Shown in pieces: positions 32,279-41,344 of a stretch of DNA of 64,000 bases. A program made the position numbers and the translations under genes. Below the pieces are notes generated by a model, which made no database searches, was not told the DNA's origin, and saw only the letters and a program-made list of their open reading frames with translations. The number at the start of each line of letters is the position of its first letter. Position 1 is the stretch's first letter. Source of the DNA: CAIYRG01 sp963747255 (GTDB taxonomy: Bacteria > Pseudomonadota > Alphaproteobacteria > Micropepsales > Micropepsaceae); the NCBI GenBank assembly GCA_963747255.1, contig CAVVEG010000002.1:62001-126000 (forward strand), read 5' to 3'.

Positions 32279-33845
32279 ACGCCGAGGGCGATTTTGCCGC
32301 ACGCAAGCCCACGCGAGGCCACCCGATGGCGTCCCGGCTCGCGTTGCGAGTCCCAGATCACCCTGTGGCCGCTTTTTTCGCAGCAGAGGACGCTCAGCCC
32401 GGCCTTTTCAAGCAGGGCTGAGGACGAACATCCGCTTGATGTTCCAGGCCATGGTCACCAAGCTCCACTCGCCGCGCACTTTGTCGAGGCCTCGCAGCAG
32501 AAACTGGCGGAAACCGAGCACCGATTTGATGATGCCAAACACCGGTTCAGGAGTCTGTTTGCGCAGGGCATAGAGCTTGCGGCCTTCGGGCGTCTTCAGC
32601 CGATGTGCCATGGCCTCGACCGGCGTCGGGGTTTCCGGCGCGGGCGGTGCATCAGCGAAGCGTTCGGCCAGGGGCGGATGATGCGGCTGGCGGCCCATGG
32701 CAATCATCGGCTCGATCCCTGCCGCCTCGCAGGCCGCCACATTCCCCGCGCTGAAATAGCCGCTATCGGCCAGCAGCGTTGCGGTCTGTCCCAGTTCTTC
32801 GGGCAGGGCAGCGATCTTGCCCAGCATTGGTTCGATCTGCTGCTTGTCGTTCGAAGCCTGAACAACATCGCCGGCGATGACCAGAAGACTGCCCTGCGCC
32901 ACCGCGGCCTGCGCGTTGTAGCATTGCTCGAAACCACCGCCGGCGACGGGCATGATGCGCGATTCTTCGTCGGTCAGATTGATCTGATCGGCCGGCAGCG
33001 GACCCGGCGCCGGAGGCTGCGGCGGCTTGCCGCCGGGCTTCTTACCCGTGGCTGCGGTTTTGGCCTCGCGCGCGGCGAGTTTGGCTTCATGCCCGGCCTG
33101 CTCACGCGCGAAGCGTTCCCGGGCGCGGGCCTCGATCTTCGTGCGAGCCTGGGCGATCTTCTGCAAACGGTCTTCGCGGCGCGCCAACTCGTCGGGAATC
33201 GACATGCCATCGGGAATGTCCGCCTTGTCCGCAGCCTCGGCTCTGGCCAGGAGTTCGGCAACTTCGGCCTTGAGTTGCGCCTCGATCCTACCCGCATGTT
33301 CATAGGAAAGCGCGCTGTGCCGACTGGCGTTGGCGTGGACTTTCGTGCCGTCAAGCCCGATCGTGCCCAGCTTCAGCACGCCCATCTCGCGCGCCAACTG
33401 CAACACCTCAACGAACAGAGCCTCGATCTCCTTGAGAAACCGCCGCCGGAACGTCGCGATCGTGTCGTGGTCAGGATGATCGTTGGCCGCAATGAAACGA
33501 AACGCCACGGAGTCATATGTCGCCCGCTCCAGTTTGCGGCTCGAAAATATCCCCGTCGCATAGCCATAAACCAGAATGCCCAGAAGCATCCTCGGATGGT
33601 AAGACGCCGAACCCGAGCCGCGATAACTTCCGCTCATCGTGCGAAGGTCCAACCCTTCCATCACCTCCACCACGAACCGCGCCAGATGCTTCTCCGGCAG
33701 CCACTCGTCAACCGAGGGAGGCAGAAGAAATCCAGTCTCGCGGTCAATCGTGCGAAAATTGCTCATCGGAAACCAAGCTTACCATCGCAGAATCAATCAG
33801 CAGATTCTACGCATGTTGCCGTGGTGCGTTAAGTCCGACAGGCTG
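32250..33845 (-). mobile_element. IS1182-family insertion sequence, complete
   Basis: A 1,596-bp element bounded by perfect 14-bp terminal inverted repeats, CAGCCTGTCGGACT at 32250-32263 and its complement at 33832-33845. It is flanked by CTAG on both sides. It carries one intact transposase gene on the minus strand. Ends, duplication and transposase are all intact, so it may be mobile. Confidence 0.93.
32408..33766 (-). CDS. IS1182-family transposase
   Basis: A 452-residue DDE transposase. It begins MSNFRTIDRETGFLLPPSVD and EWLPEKHLARFVVEVMEGLD, typical of the IS1182 group. Candidate catalytic residues are Asp in LGTIGLDGTKVHANAS, Asp in TLLADSGYFSAGN and Glu in EPVFGIIKSVLGFRQFLLRG. A long charged, Ala/Lys-rich insertion (coiled-coil-like, residues ~150-240) separates the first two, as in the family. 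The frame is uninterrupted and the element ends are complete, so the enzyme is probably functional. Confidence 0.95.
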   Translation of the reverse strand: MSNFRTIDRETGFLLPPSVDEWLPEKHLARFVVEVMEGLDLRTMSGSYRGSGSASYHPRMLLGILVYGYATGIFSSRKLERATYDSVAFRFIAANDHPDHDTIATFRRRFLKEIEALFVEVLQLAREMGVLKLGTIGLDGTKVHANASRHSALSYEHAGRIEAQLKAEVAELLARAEAADKADIPDGMSIPDELARREDRLQKIAQARTKIEARARERFAREQAGHEAKLAAREAKTAATGKKPGGKPPQPPAPGPLPADQINLTDEESRIMPVAGGGFEQCYNAQAAVAQGSLLVIAGDVVQASNDKQQIEPMLGKIAALPEELGQTATLLADSGYFSAGNVAACEAAGIEPMIAMGRQPHHPPLAERFADAPPAPETPTPVEAMAHRLKTPEGRKLYALRKQTPEPVFGIIKSVLGFRQFLLRGLDKVRGEWSLVTMAWNIKRMFVLSPA

Positions 33846-33849
33846 CTAG
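33846..33849. repeat. CTAG duplication shared with the IS630-type element
   Basis: This CTAG is the right-hand duplication of the IS1182-type element. Its TA (33847-33848) is also the left TA duplication of the IS630-type element, and its G is the first base of that element's inverted repeat. Confidence 0.78.
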
Positions 33850-33939
33850 AGCGGGATGACTTTAGGCTGAATCGTAGGGATTCCCAAAAGGTCGCGAGTC
33901 AGATTCAACATGCTGGCTGGAGACGGAGGCCAGCATGTC

Positions 33940-34882
33940 ATGGCAAAGCCATACTCGATGGATCTGCGGGAACGAGTTGTTGCAGCGGTTGAGCAGGAAG
34001 GAATGAGCCGCCGGGGAGCGGCGCATCGTTTTGGCGTTGCTCCCAGCCGGGTGATCGAGTGGGTTAAACAGTTTCGGGAAAAAGGTCACGTCAGGCCCGG
34101 ACAGATGGGCGGCCACAAGCCCAAAGCGATTTCCGGAGAGCATCGCATGTGGCTGATCGGGCGGTGCAATGCCAGCGATTTCACGCTGCGCGGACTTGTG
34201 GCGGAGCTGCTGGCCCAACGTGATCTGAAGGTGGATTACCGTTCCGTCTGGCAGTTCGTTCACGACGAATGCCTGAGCTATAAAAAAAACCGTTCTGCCC
34301 AGCGAACAGGATCGCCCCGACGTCGCGAGAAGGCGCGCGCAATGGGCGCGATATCAGAAACGGATTGATCCCTCACGGCTGGTCTTCATCGACGAGACCT
34401 GGACGAAAACCAATATGACGGCTTTGCGCGGGTGGGGTCCGAAAGGCGAGCGCCTGCCGGCCAAAGCTCCCTATGGTCATTGGAATACAATGACCTTCCT
34501 CGCCGCGCTGCGATACGACCGGATTGATGCTCCATGGGTCATTGACGGTCCAATCAACGGCGAGTGGTTCCTGCTGTATGTGGAAAAAGTGCTCGTTCCG
34601 ACACTGAAGCCGGGCGACATCGTGATCATCGACAACCTGGGCAGTCACAAAAGCAGGGCCGTGCGCAGAGCAATCCGCCTGGCCGGCGCTCATTTGATCT
34701 TTCTGCCGAAATACTCGCCCGATCTGAACCCGATCGAGCAACTATTCGCGAAGCTGAAGCACTTCCTGCGTAAGGCCGCGGCGAGGACCATAGAAACCGT
34801 CTGCGTCGCAATCGGACACCTGCTCGGCGACTTCACCGCCGAGGAGTGTGCAAACTATTTTAGGAATGCCGGCTATTGCTGA
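33940..34882 (+). CDS. IS630-family transposase, two frames joined at an A8 run
   Basis: The first frame (33940-34368) carries the N-terminal helix-turn-helix (SMDLRERVVAAVEQEGMSRR, GAAHRFGVAPSRVIEWVKQF). The second frame carries the catalytic DDE domain: VFIDETWTKTNM, DIVIIDNLGSHKS and YSPDLNPIEQLFAKLKH, with 34 residues between the second Asp and the Glu (DD34E). The conserved reading leaves the first frame at A8 (34282-34289) and continues as TVLPSEQDRPDV in the frame shifted by +1. Loss of one A, or ribosomal or transcriptional slippage, restores one protein. IS630-group elements often use slippage, so this may be functional expression rather than decay. Confidence 0.88.
34282..34289 (+). 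promoter_or_regulatory. Probable A8 slippage site in IS630 transposase
   Basis: A run of eight A within the codons for SYKKN. The downstream catalytic domain is only in the +1 frame, so slippage by one base here is needed to make the fusion transposase. Confidence 0.6.
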
Positions 34883-34907
34883 TCCGACTTAAACTCATCC
34901 CGCTCTA

Positions 34908-35029
34908 GCATTACAGTTGCTTGTTTTGTAAATTCTAAATCCATGGACCATGATTGGGGAGGTGATGGATGTCGGTGCATCGATTGAGACGACGTTAGAG
35001 CTTGGGCATAGTCATTGCGCGATGTGAAA
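34908..35029. other. Short non-coding stretch between IS630 and the IS701-type remnant
   Basis: AT-richer than its surroundings (TTGTTTTGTAAATTCTAAAT). No gene is visible. It may be the 5' non-coding end of the IS701-type element, since it begins directly after the CTAG at 34905-34908. Confidence 0.4.
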
Positions 35030-35905
35030 GCGCGTATTAGATTGTTTTTTACGCAGGAGCGGGTAGCGGCGTCGGCAGGCTTGTTCCTGGACGGTTTGCT
35101 TGGGGATGAGCGGCGCAAGACGAGCTGGATGTGCGCGAAAGCGGCGGGCGATCTCGGTCCGTGGCGATAGAAGGCGATCCTGGGCAGCGGGCGGTGGGAC
35201 GCGGATGCGTTGCGCGACATCGTGCGGATTACGCGCTGGAAACGCTTGCTGATGAGGATGCGGTTCTCGTCATTGACGAGACGGTTTTTTGAAGCAGGGC
35301 AAGGTTTCGTGCGGGATAGTATGACAGTACACGGGCTCGGCGGGTAAGATCACAACTGCCAGATGGGCGTATTCGCCTGCTATGTGTGGCGTCGCGGCCA
35401 GGCCTTCATCGACCGGGCGCTTTATCTGCAGAAAGATTGGACGGACGATCCCGAGCGCCTGAAGACGGCGCATGTGCCGGACGATGTGGGCTTTGCGACG
35501 AAAGCGCAGATAGCACGCCGGATGATAGAGCGTGAGATGGCCGCAAAGGTCCCGTTCTCTTTTGTCGCGGCGGACAGCGTGTATGGCACCGGGGACATCG
35601 AGAGCGCTCTGCGCAAGGCAGGCAAGGGCTATGTCCTGGGCGTTGACTCCAACGACGTGTTCATTCTTGGGGCAAGAAGCGGCGGGTTGGCGGGACGGCG
35701 GGAAAGATCGCGCAGAATCTTCCACAAAACACCTGGCGGCGCCTGTCGGCGGGCGAAGGAACCAAGGGGCCGCGCCTGCATGACTGGGCCTATCTCGAAC
35801 TGGCCGATCTCGATGCCGGCGAATACGACAGCGTTCTCGCCGGGGCGTGGACGCGAGGCCTTCTGATCCGCCGCAACATTGCGGAGGGCGACCTTGCGTT
35901 CTTCT
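35030..35905 (+). pseudogene. Degenerate IS701-family transposase remnant
   Basis: Pieces of an IS701-type DDE transposase are readable in three frames. In order: RVAASAGLFLDGLLGDERRK, WDADALRDIV, LADEDAVLVIDETVF, QYTGSAGKIT, then the longest open part (MGVFACYVWRRGQAFIDRAL, DDVGFATKAQIARRMIEREM, SFVAADSVYGTGDIESAL), and finally WAYLELADLDAGEYDSVLAG with RNIAEGDLAFF. At least four indels are visible plus one TGA where arginine is expected in GIVRQY. The sequence stops at DLAFF, about 100 residues before the family's usual C-terminus, where it joins a different gene. This is an old, truncated element. Confidence 0.85.
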
Positions 35906-36379
35906 CTAGGCGTGGGCGCAGTGTCGGGACTGCTTGTCGCCGTTTGGCTTGGATCGGCTGCATTGGTTTCACCATGGAGCGCTCCGAAGAGCAGTGTCGC
36001 GTCTGTCGTCGCCCCGGAAACGCTTCCGGGCATCGCTCGCATGGCCCTGATCTACATTCTCGCCTTCACATTTTACGGATTGGTCACCGTCTGGATCGGC
36101 GCGACTGCGCGCGACAGCTCAACCGCGCAAACGCTCTCCCGCCCAATGTTCGCGGTACTTCTGGCAGCATTTTTTGTTATCCTGACGGCGACATCCGGAC
36201 GCCCGGTTGGCCTCGACTGGCTCATCTACGTCCCACCATTCACGCCTTCTATCCTCCTGATGGCCGGCGCCGGACAGATATCAGCAGTTTCACAGCTCAG
36301 TTCGGTGATTCTGATGCTCGCCGCGATCGCTTTGGCCGGGCGGCTAGCGACAAGCCGTGTTACCCTTTCACGGCACTAG
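35906..36379 (+). pseudogene. C-terminal fragment of an ABC-2 type permease
   Basis: An open frame of about 158 codons without its own start, continuing from inside the IS701 remnant. The predicted product has four or five transmembrane helices: GVGAVSGLLVAVWLGSAALV, ALIYILAFTFYGLVTVWIGA, MFAVLLAAFFVILTATSG, then YVPPFTPSILLMAGAG and LSSVILMLAAIALAGRLAT. The order of a short periplasmic stretch, an Asp/Ser/Gln loop and a PPFTP motif is typical of the C-terminal half of ABC-2/NatB-type permeases. The N-terminal half and any ATPase are missing, so it was cut at the IS junction. Its end overlaps the convergent DUF4908 gene by 20 bp. Confidence 0.65.
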
Positions 36380-37118
36380 AAAACGCCGCCTCAAGGGCGC
36401 GTGATATCGTGAGCGACGACGGCCGGGCAGACGGGCCGAGTTTCGGCACAATTGTCACAGTCAGTATTCCGCGATGCACCACTGCGGACGCGCTGTTCCC
36501 TTCGAGGATATGAACCACGTGCACGGCTTCGGACAGGCTGTTTCGCCCGGCGCCGGTCGCCTGTTGCTCAAGGGCGTAACTCGCATTGCGCATGGCGTCG
36601 CATGCCAGAATCCGGACCGGCTCGGATCGCGAAAGCTCGTCCCAATCGGCGGCAAAACCGACGGCGATATCCGCGTGCGTGTCGACTTCCTTCGCCAATC
36701 CGGCAGCAAAACGTTTCACATCCCTTGCCGCAACGGGCGGAGGGTTCAGATTGCCGATCACATCGCTGTATTCGGCGGGGACTCCCGTCTTAGCGTCGGG
36801 CGTGTAAAGCGTGACACCACCCCACCCGGTCACCCGCAGCGCCGGGTCGCCGGTATCATATTTCAGCACTCTGTCGCCAAGCGGAGCCGCTTCGCTGATC
36901 AGATAAAAAACTTCGTCGCTGCCCGAAAAACGTAGTCTGACCTGATCCCCTTGATGGTCCAGCTCAAATTCCAGTTTATCGCCGGCGGCATAGGTGCCAT
37001 CGCGCGGAATGGGCTGCACCTCCAGCAGCGGAAGGCGTGCCACGGGCTGCGCATCGGACGGAAGAATTCCCGTCGCGAGGAAAATGCCGGCGATCCCGGC
37101 CATCTGACGCGCTTTCAT
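36360..37118 (-). CDS. DUF4908 exported protein
   Basis: A 252-residue protein with a signal peptide (MAGIAGIFLATGILPSDAQ). Its recognised parts are FELDHQGDQVRLRFSGSDEV, GDRVLKYDTGDPALRVTGWG and GVTLYTPDAKTGVPAEY, which I associate with DUF4908, a family of periplasmic proteins in Alphaproteobacteria. The C-terminal half (DVKRFAAGLAKEVDTHADIA through VTIVPKLGPSARPS) is mixed alpha/beta with one cysteine. No function is known. It is not linked in an operon with its neighbours. Confidence 0.75.
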   Translation of the reverse strand: MKARQMAGIAGIFLATGILPSDAQPVARLPLLEVQPIPRDGTYAAGDKLEFELDHQGDQVRLRFSGSDEVFYLISEAAPLGDRVLKYDTGDPALRVTGWGGVTLYTPDAKTGVPAEYSDVIGNLNPPPVAARDVKRFAAGLAKEVDTHADIAVGFAADWDELSRSEPVRILACDAMRNASYALEQQATGAGRNSLSEAVHVVHILEGNSASAVVHRGILTVTIVPKLGPSARPSSLTISRALEAAFSSAVKG

Positions 37119-37318
37119 GACCTGCGAGGAAGCCGAAAAAAAGGTGTCACCGCCTAACTAGACCGCGGAAATGGCAAGAATGTGGAGAAGCGCGGACCGG
37201 ATCAACCTGGTCCGCGGAACCCGCCAGCCGGGAACCGACGTTCACTCGGCGCAGAATTGCGCGATTTCAAAAAAAGTAGAGCGCGTTTCCAATTCCTTCC
37301 AACCGGAAACCGCTCTAT

Positions 37319-40066
37319 ATGTCCGCCGCTAATTTCCACACCGCTTTGGGGGACACCCGAGTGCCAAGTCTTAACTCGTTCAAGTCCCGGCGCAAACTCA
37401 ACGCCGGGAATCGCAGCTACATTTATTTCAGCCTGAAAGCAGCAGAGAAGAATGGACTACCCGGGATTTCCCGGCTTCCCAATTCACTGAAAATTCTTCT
37501 GGAAAATCTGCTTCGGCACGAAGACGGCCGCACCGTGACAGCCGATGACATCCGGGCCATTGCCGGCTGGTTGGATGACCGTAGTTCCGAGCGCGAAATT
37601 GCATTCCGGCCGGCCCGCGTTCTGATGCAGGATTTCACCGGCGTTCCGGCGGTGGTGGATCTCGCCGCAATGCGCGACGCCATGGCGGATCTGAAAGGCG
37701 ATCCGGAAAAGATCAACCCTCTCGCCCCCGTCGATCTCATCATCGATCACTCGGTTCAGGTGGACTATTTCGCCCGGCGCGACGCTTTCAAGAAGAACGT
37801 CGCAAAAGAATATGAGCGCAATCGCGAACGTTATGCCTTCCTGCGTTGGGGCCAGCAGGGCTTCGAACGCTTTCGCGTGGTGCCGCCCGGCACGGGCATC
37901 TGCCATCAGGTCAATCTGGAATATCTCGCGCAGACGGTGTGGACGGAAAAGCAGGGGAAAGGCAAAACCGCGACCGTGACCGCCTATCCGGACACTCTCG
38001 TCGGAACCGATTCCCACACCACGATGATCAATGGGCTTTCGGTGCTGGGTTGGGGCGTCGGTGGGATCGAAGCCGAAGCAGCGATGCTCGGTCAGCCCAT
38101 TTCCATGGTCATTCCCGAGGTGATCGGCGTGCGTTTCTCCGGGAAACTTCGTCCGGGCTGCACCGCGACCGATCTCGTTCTGACGGTTACGCAAATGCTG
38201 CGGAAACGCGGCGTCGTCGGGAAATTCGTCGAATTTTTCGGCGCTGGCCTCGCCGAGATGCCGCTCGAAGACCGCGCAACCATAGGCAATATGGCGCCGG
38301 AATATGGCGCAACCTGCGGATTTTTCCCGATTGATAACGAGACGCTTCGCTACCTGAAGGCAACCGGCCGCAAGACGGCGCATATTGAACTCGTGGAGCG
38401 GTACGCCAGAGCGCAGGGACTTTTCCACGACAGGAAAAGCGAAGAACCTTCATTCACCGATGTGCTCGATCTCGATCTTGATTCCGTCGAGCCAAGCCTC
38501 GCTGGTCCGCGCAGGCCACAGGACCGCGTCGCATTGTCGAGCGTCGGTGAAGATTTCGCTTCCTGCCTGGAAAACGTCTTCAAGGTCGATGACCCTGCGA
38601 AGCGCGTCAATATCGAAGGCTCGGATAACAGCATCGGTCACGGCGATGTCGTTATCGCCGCAATCACATCATGCACCAACACCTCCAATCCCTACGTCAT
38701 GCTGGGCGCCGGACTGCTCGCGCGCAATGCGGTGGAGCGCGGCCTGAAGGTGAAACCCTGGGTCAAGACTTCGCTCGCTCCGGGCAGCCAGGTGGTCACC
38801 GATTATCTTGCCCGCTCCGGCCTCGACAAGCCGCTCGACAAGCTGGGCTTCGAACTTGTCGGCTACGGCTGCACGACCTGCATCGGCAATTCCGGTCCGC
38901 TGCCGGATCAGGTCGCAAAGGCGGTAACCGATGGCGATCTTGTCGCAGCGGCGGTGCTATCCGGGAATCGCAATTTCGAGGGCCGCGTGCACCCGCAGGT
39001 CCGCGCCAATTATCTCGCCTCACCCATGCTGGTCGTCGCCTTTGCTCTCGCGGGCACAATTGCCGGAAATCTGACCGAGCAGCCGATCGGCCATGACAGA
39101 AAGAAGCAGCCGGTTTATTTGCGCGACATCTGGCCCTCGCCGAAAGAAATTGCCGAGACCGTGCGCAAATCCGTGACCCCGGCAATGTTCCGTACACGCT
39201 ATGCGGATGTTTTCACCGGCGACAGTTTCTGGAAGAAAATCCGGATCACTCCCGGCCAGACATATGACTGGCAGGACAAATCCACTTATGTGAAGAATCC
39301 GCCCTACTTCCAGGGAATGGCAGCAGACCCCGGCGCTGTCGCGGACATTGGCGGCGGCCGGGTTCTCGGTATATTCGGCGATTCCATCACCACCGATCAC
39401 ATCAGCCCCGCCGGCTCCATCAAGAAGGATTCGCCGGCCGGAAAATACCTCGTTGCGCAGGGGGTCGATCCCGCGGATTTCAATTCCTATGGCGCAAGGC
39501 GCGGGAATCACGAGGTCATGATGCGCGGTACCTTTGCCAATATCCGCATCAAAAATGAGATGCTCGGCGGAAAAGAGGGGGGCAACACCATCTACTATTC
39601 CGGGAGCAGCGAGGCTGGCGAAGAGATGCCGATCTATGACGCCGCGATGAAATATATGGGCGACGGAATGCCGACGGTCGTTATAGCCGGAAAGGAATAT
39701 GGCGCCGGCTCATCGCGCGATTGGGCGGCGAAAGGACCGCGGCTGCTGGGTGTTCGTGCCGTGATCGCGGAGAGCTATGAACGCATTCACCGCTCCAATC
39801 TGATCGGAATGGGCATTCTGCCGCTCGAATTCGAAAATGGTAAAAACCGCCGGGATTACCAGTTCACCGGCAAGGAACAATTCGAAATTCCGGTTCGCGA
39901 TGCAGCCTCTGGAACGCGCAGGAAAGTCACCGCCAAAGTCACCAATGCCGACGGGCGCATTGTCAACATTCCGTTGATTTCGCGCATCGATACAGCCGAT
40001 GAGGTCGCCTATTTCAACAATGGCGGCATCCTTCCCTATGTCTTGCGCAACCTGCTCGCCGCCTGA
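37319..40066 (+). CDS. acnA: Aconitate hydratase A
   Basis: TCA-cycle enzyme interconverting citrate and isocitrate with a [4Fe-4S] cluster. The 915-residue protein has the AcnA/IRP-type order: SLNSFKSRRKLNAGNRSYIY, VPAVVDLAAMRDAMADLKG, VDLIIDHSVQVDYFARRDAF, VGTDSHTTMINGLSVLGWGV and GGIEAEAAMLGQPISMVIPE. The cluster ligands lie in SCTNTSNPYVML and GYGCTTCIGNSGPLPDQV. The swivelling C-terminal domain has GDSITTDHISPAGSI, YGARRGNHEVMMRGTFANIR and KEYGAGSSRDWAAKGPRLLG. ATG 37319 gives a full-length N-terminus. Confidence 0.98.
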   Translation: MSAANFHTALGDTRVPSLNSFKSRRKLNAGNRSYIYFSLKAAEKNGLPGISRLPNSLKILLENLLRHEDGRTVTADDIRAIAGWLDDRSSEREIAFRPARVLMQDFTGVPAVVDLAAMRDAMADLKGDPEKINPLAPVDLIIDHSVQVDYFARRDAFKKNVAKEYERNRERYAFLRWGQQGFERFRVVPPGTGICHQVNLEYLAQTVWTEKQGKGKTATVTAYPDTLVGTDSHTTMINGLSVLGWGVGGIEAEAAMLGQPISMVIPEVIGVRFSGKLRPGCTATDLVLTVTQMLRKRGVVGKFVEFFGAGLAEMPLEDRATIGNMAPEYGATCGFFPIDNETLRYLKATGRKTAHIELVERYARAQGLFHDRKSEEPSFTDVLDLDLDSVEPSLAGPRRPQDRVALSSVGEDFASCLENVFKVDDPAKRVNIEGSDNSIGHGDVVIAAITSCTNTSNPYVMLGAGLLARNAVERGLKVKPWVKTSLAPGSQVVTDYLARSGLDKPLDKLGFELVGYGCTTCIGNSGPLPDQVAKAVTDGDLVAAAVLSGNRNFEGRVHPQVRANYLASPMLVVAFALAGTIAGNLTEQPIGHDRKKQPVYLRDIWPSPKEIAETVRKSVTPAMFRTRYADVFTGDSFWKKIRITPGQTYDWQDKSTYVKNPPYFQGMAADPGAVADIGGGRVLGIFGDSITTDHISPAGSIKKDSPAGKYLVAQGVDPADFNSYGARRGNHEVMMRGTFANIRIKNEMLGGKEGGNTIYYSGSSEAGEEMPIYDAAMKYMGDGMPTVVIAGKEYGAGSSRDWAAKGPRLLGVRAVIAESYERIHRSNLIGMGILPLEFENGKNRRDYQFTGKEQFEIPVRDAASGTRRKVTAKVTNADGRIVNIPLISRIDTADEVAYFNNGGILPYVLRNLLAA

Positions 40067-40068
40067 AA

Positions 40069-40863
40069 ATGGCGGGCGATAGCGCCGGAGAGGAAGATCT
40101 CGATGGCTTCGAGATCACTGTCGATGCCCTCGGCGGGCGGGCGGACATCGTCCTGAACCGTCCGCCTCTCAACATCATCAGCATGCCGCAGCGCGCACAG
40201 ATGCGGCGCGCCTTCGAGCGGCTCAACACCATTCCCGAAGTGCGGGTGATCGTGCTTCGGGCGAAGGGCGAGCATTTTACCAGCGGCGGACAGATCGTGG
40301 GTTTCCTCACCGCTTCCCCGGAAGAGCTTTCCCATCTCGCCTGGAATGTTGCGGCGCCGGCCCGCTGCACCAAGCCCGTAATCGCAGCCAGTCGTGGCTA
40401 CTGTTTCGGCGTGGGCTTTGAGTTGGCCCTGAACTGTGATTTTCGGCTGGTATCCGAGACATGCCTTTACGCTCTCCCCGAACAGAAATTGGCGCAGGTG
40501 CCGGGCTCCGGCGGATCGGCACGGCTGCAAGGCATGATCGGGATGACGCGCACGAAAGACATGATCATGCGGGCGAAACGCATCTCCGGGCGACTGGCCG
40601 CCGAGTGGGGCATAGCCACGGAGTGCGTTGCGGATGGCGAACTCGAATCCGCGACCGATGCGCTGGTGAATGAGCTGCGCGGCTTTTCCCCGATTGCCCA
40701 ACGCGCGGCGAAAAAGCTTCTGAACCACAGTGAAAATGCTTCTCTGCCGACTGCGATCGAGCTTGAGGGCCAGACTTTCGCGCGCCTGCGCATGACGGAA
40801 GACTTCCGCGAAGGCGTCGAGGCGTTCACGCAAAAGCGTGCACCCCGTTTCCGCGAGAATTAG
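40069..40863 (+). CDS. Enoyl-CoA hydratase/isomerase family protein
   Basis: A 264-residue crotonase-fold enzyme. Visible are the short core VLNRPPLNIISMPQRAQMRR, the oxyanion-hole segment GEHFTSGGQIVG, the second loop ASRGYCFGVGFELALNCDFR and the catalytic-glutamate loop LPEQKLAQVPGSGGSARLQG. It starts 2 bp after the acnA stop, so it is almost certainly co-transcribed with acnA. Crotonases catalyse hydration, isomerisation or hydrolysis of acyl-CoA; the exact reaction cannot be assigned. It differs clearly from the other crotonase in the window (53824-54639). Confidence 0.9.
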   Translation: MAGDSAGEEDLDGFEITVDALGGRADIVLNRPPLNIISMPQRAQMRRAFERLNTIPEVRVIVLRAKGEHFTSGGQIVGFLTASPEELSHLAWNVAAPARCTKPVIAASRGYCFGVGFELALNCDFRLVSETCLYALPEQKLAQVPGSGGSARLQGMIGMTRTKDMIMRAKRISGRLAAEWGIATECVADGELESATDALVNELRGFSPIAQRAAKKLLNHSENASLPTAIELEGQTFARLRMTEDFREGVEAFTQKRAPRFREN

Positions 40864-40874
40864 CGCAGCCAATC

Positions 40875-41267
40875 TCACCGCCTGCAGAGATAGCTGTATC
40901 GCACATTAAGGCAGGTCGGAATTCCGCCGGTGGGCTCATTTGGCGGAATCACCGGGCTCGCAGGGTATAGTCCGCCACGTTGCGACGAGATCGATGGCAT
41001 CATGCTGTTCGGCGCTGCCGGAGAATAATCCGGGGGAAAGAGTGCTCCAGCAACACCGGAGTTGGCCGGCGCTGTCGAATTTTCTGGTGAGCCGATAATG
41101 GCAGGAAGCGGCATCGTGAGCGTGTTTGTTTGACCGCTGACGCCAGGCGCCGCGAGCGTTCCGGCAGAGTTTGTATTCTGCGGCTCGGCAGGCGGATTTT
41201 GCTGCGCAAATCCGGAGGCAGGCAGCACAGCAACCAGCAGGAGCAGGACGATACAACGGCTGAACAT
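40875..41267 (-). CDS. Exported proline/asparagine-rich protein, unknown
   Basis: A 130-residue protein with a signal peptide (CIVLLLLVAVLPASGFAQ). The mature part is low in predicted structure, rich in Pro, Asn and Ser (QQNPPAEPQNTNSAGTLAAP, then LPAIIGSPENSTAPANSG), and ends in a short conserved-looking cysteine pair (GGIPTCLNVRYSYLCRR), which may form a disulfide. The start at 41267 is set by the signal peptide. It resembles no family that I know. Confidence 0.65.
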   Translation of the reverse strand: MFSRCIVLLLLVAVLPASGFAQQNPPAEPQNTNSAGTLAAPGVSGQTNTLTMPLPAIIGSPENSTAPANSGVAGALFPPDYSPAAPNSMMPSISSQRGGLYPASPVIPPNEPTGGIPTCLNVRYSYLCRR

Positions 41268-41344
41268 GGCGCATTTCCCTGACAGAAGAAAAAACGCGCC
41301 AGCCGGTAAATCGCGCATTCCTGTTGGAGGGTGGATCTCCGGGA

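Larger units (their letters stand above)
33849..34905 (+). mobile_element. IS630-family insertion sequence
   Basis: A 1,057-bp element with imperfect terminal inverted repeats: GAGCGGGATGACTTTAGG at the left and, complementary at the right end, GAGCGGGATGAGTTTAAG. TA dinucleotides flank it (33847-33848 and 34906-34907), the expected IS630 target duplication. The transposase is encoded in two frames joined across a run of eight A. Confidence 0.9.

Noticed and set aside
32294..33832. 512-codon open frame on the plus strand opposite the IS1182-type transposase
   Set aside because: Its product is rich in His, Arg and Gln with no recognisable motif, while the minus strand carries a full transposase with DDE residues. 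It is a shadow frame in GC-rich DNA.
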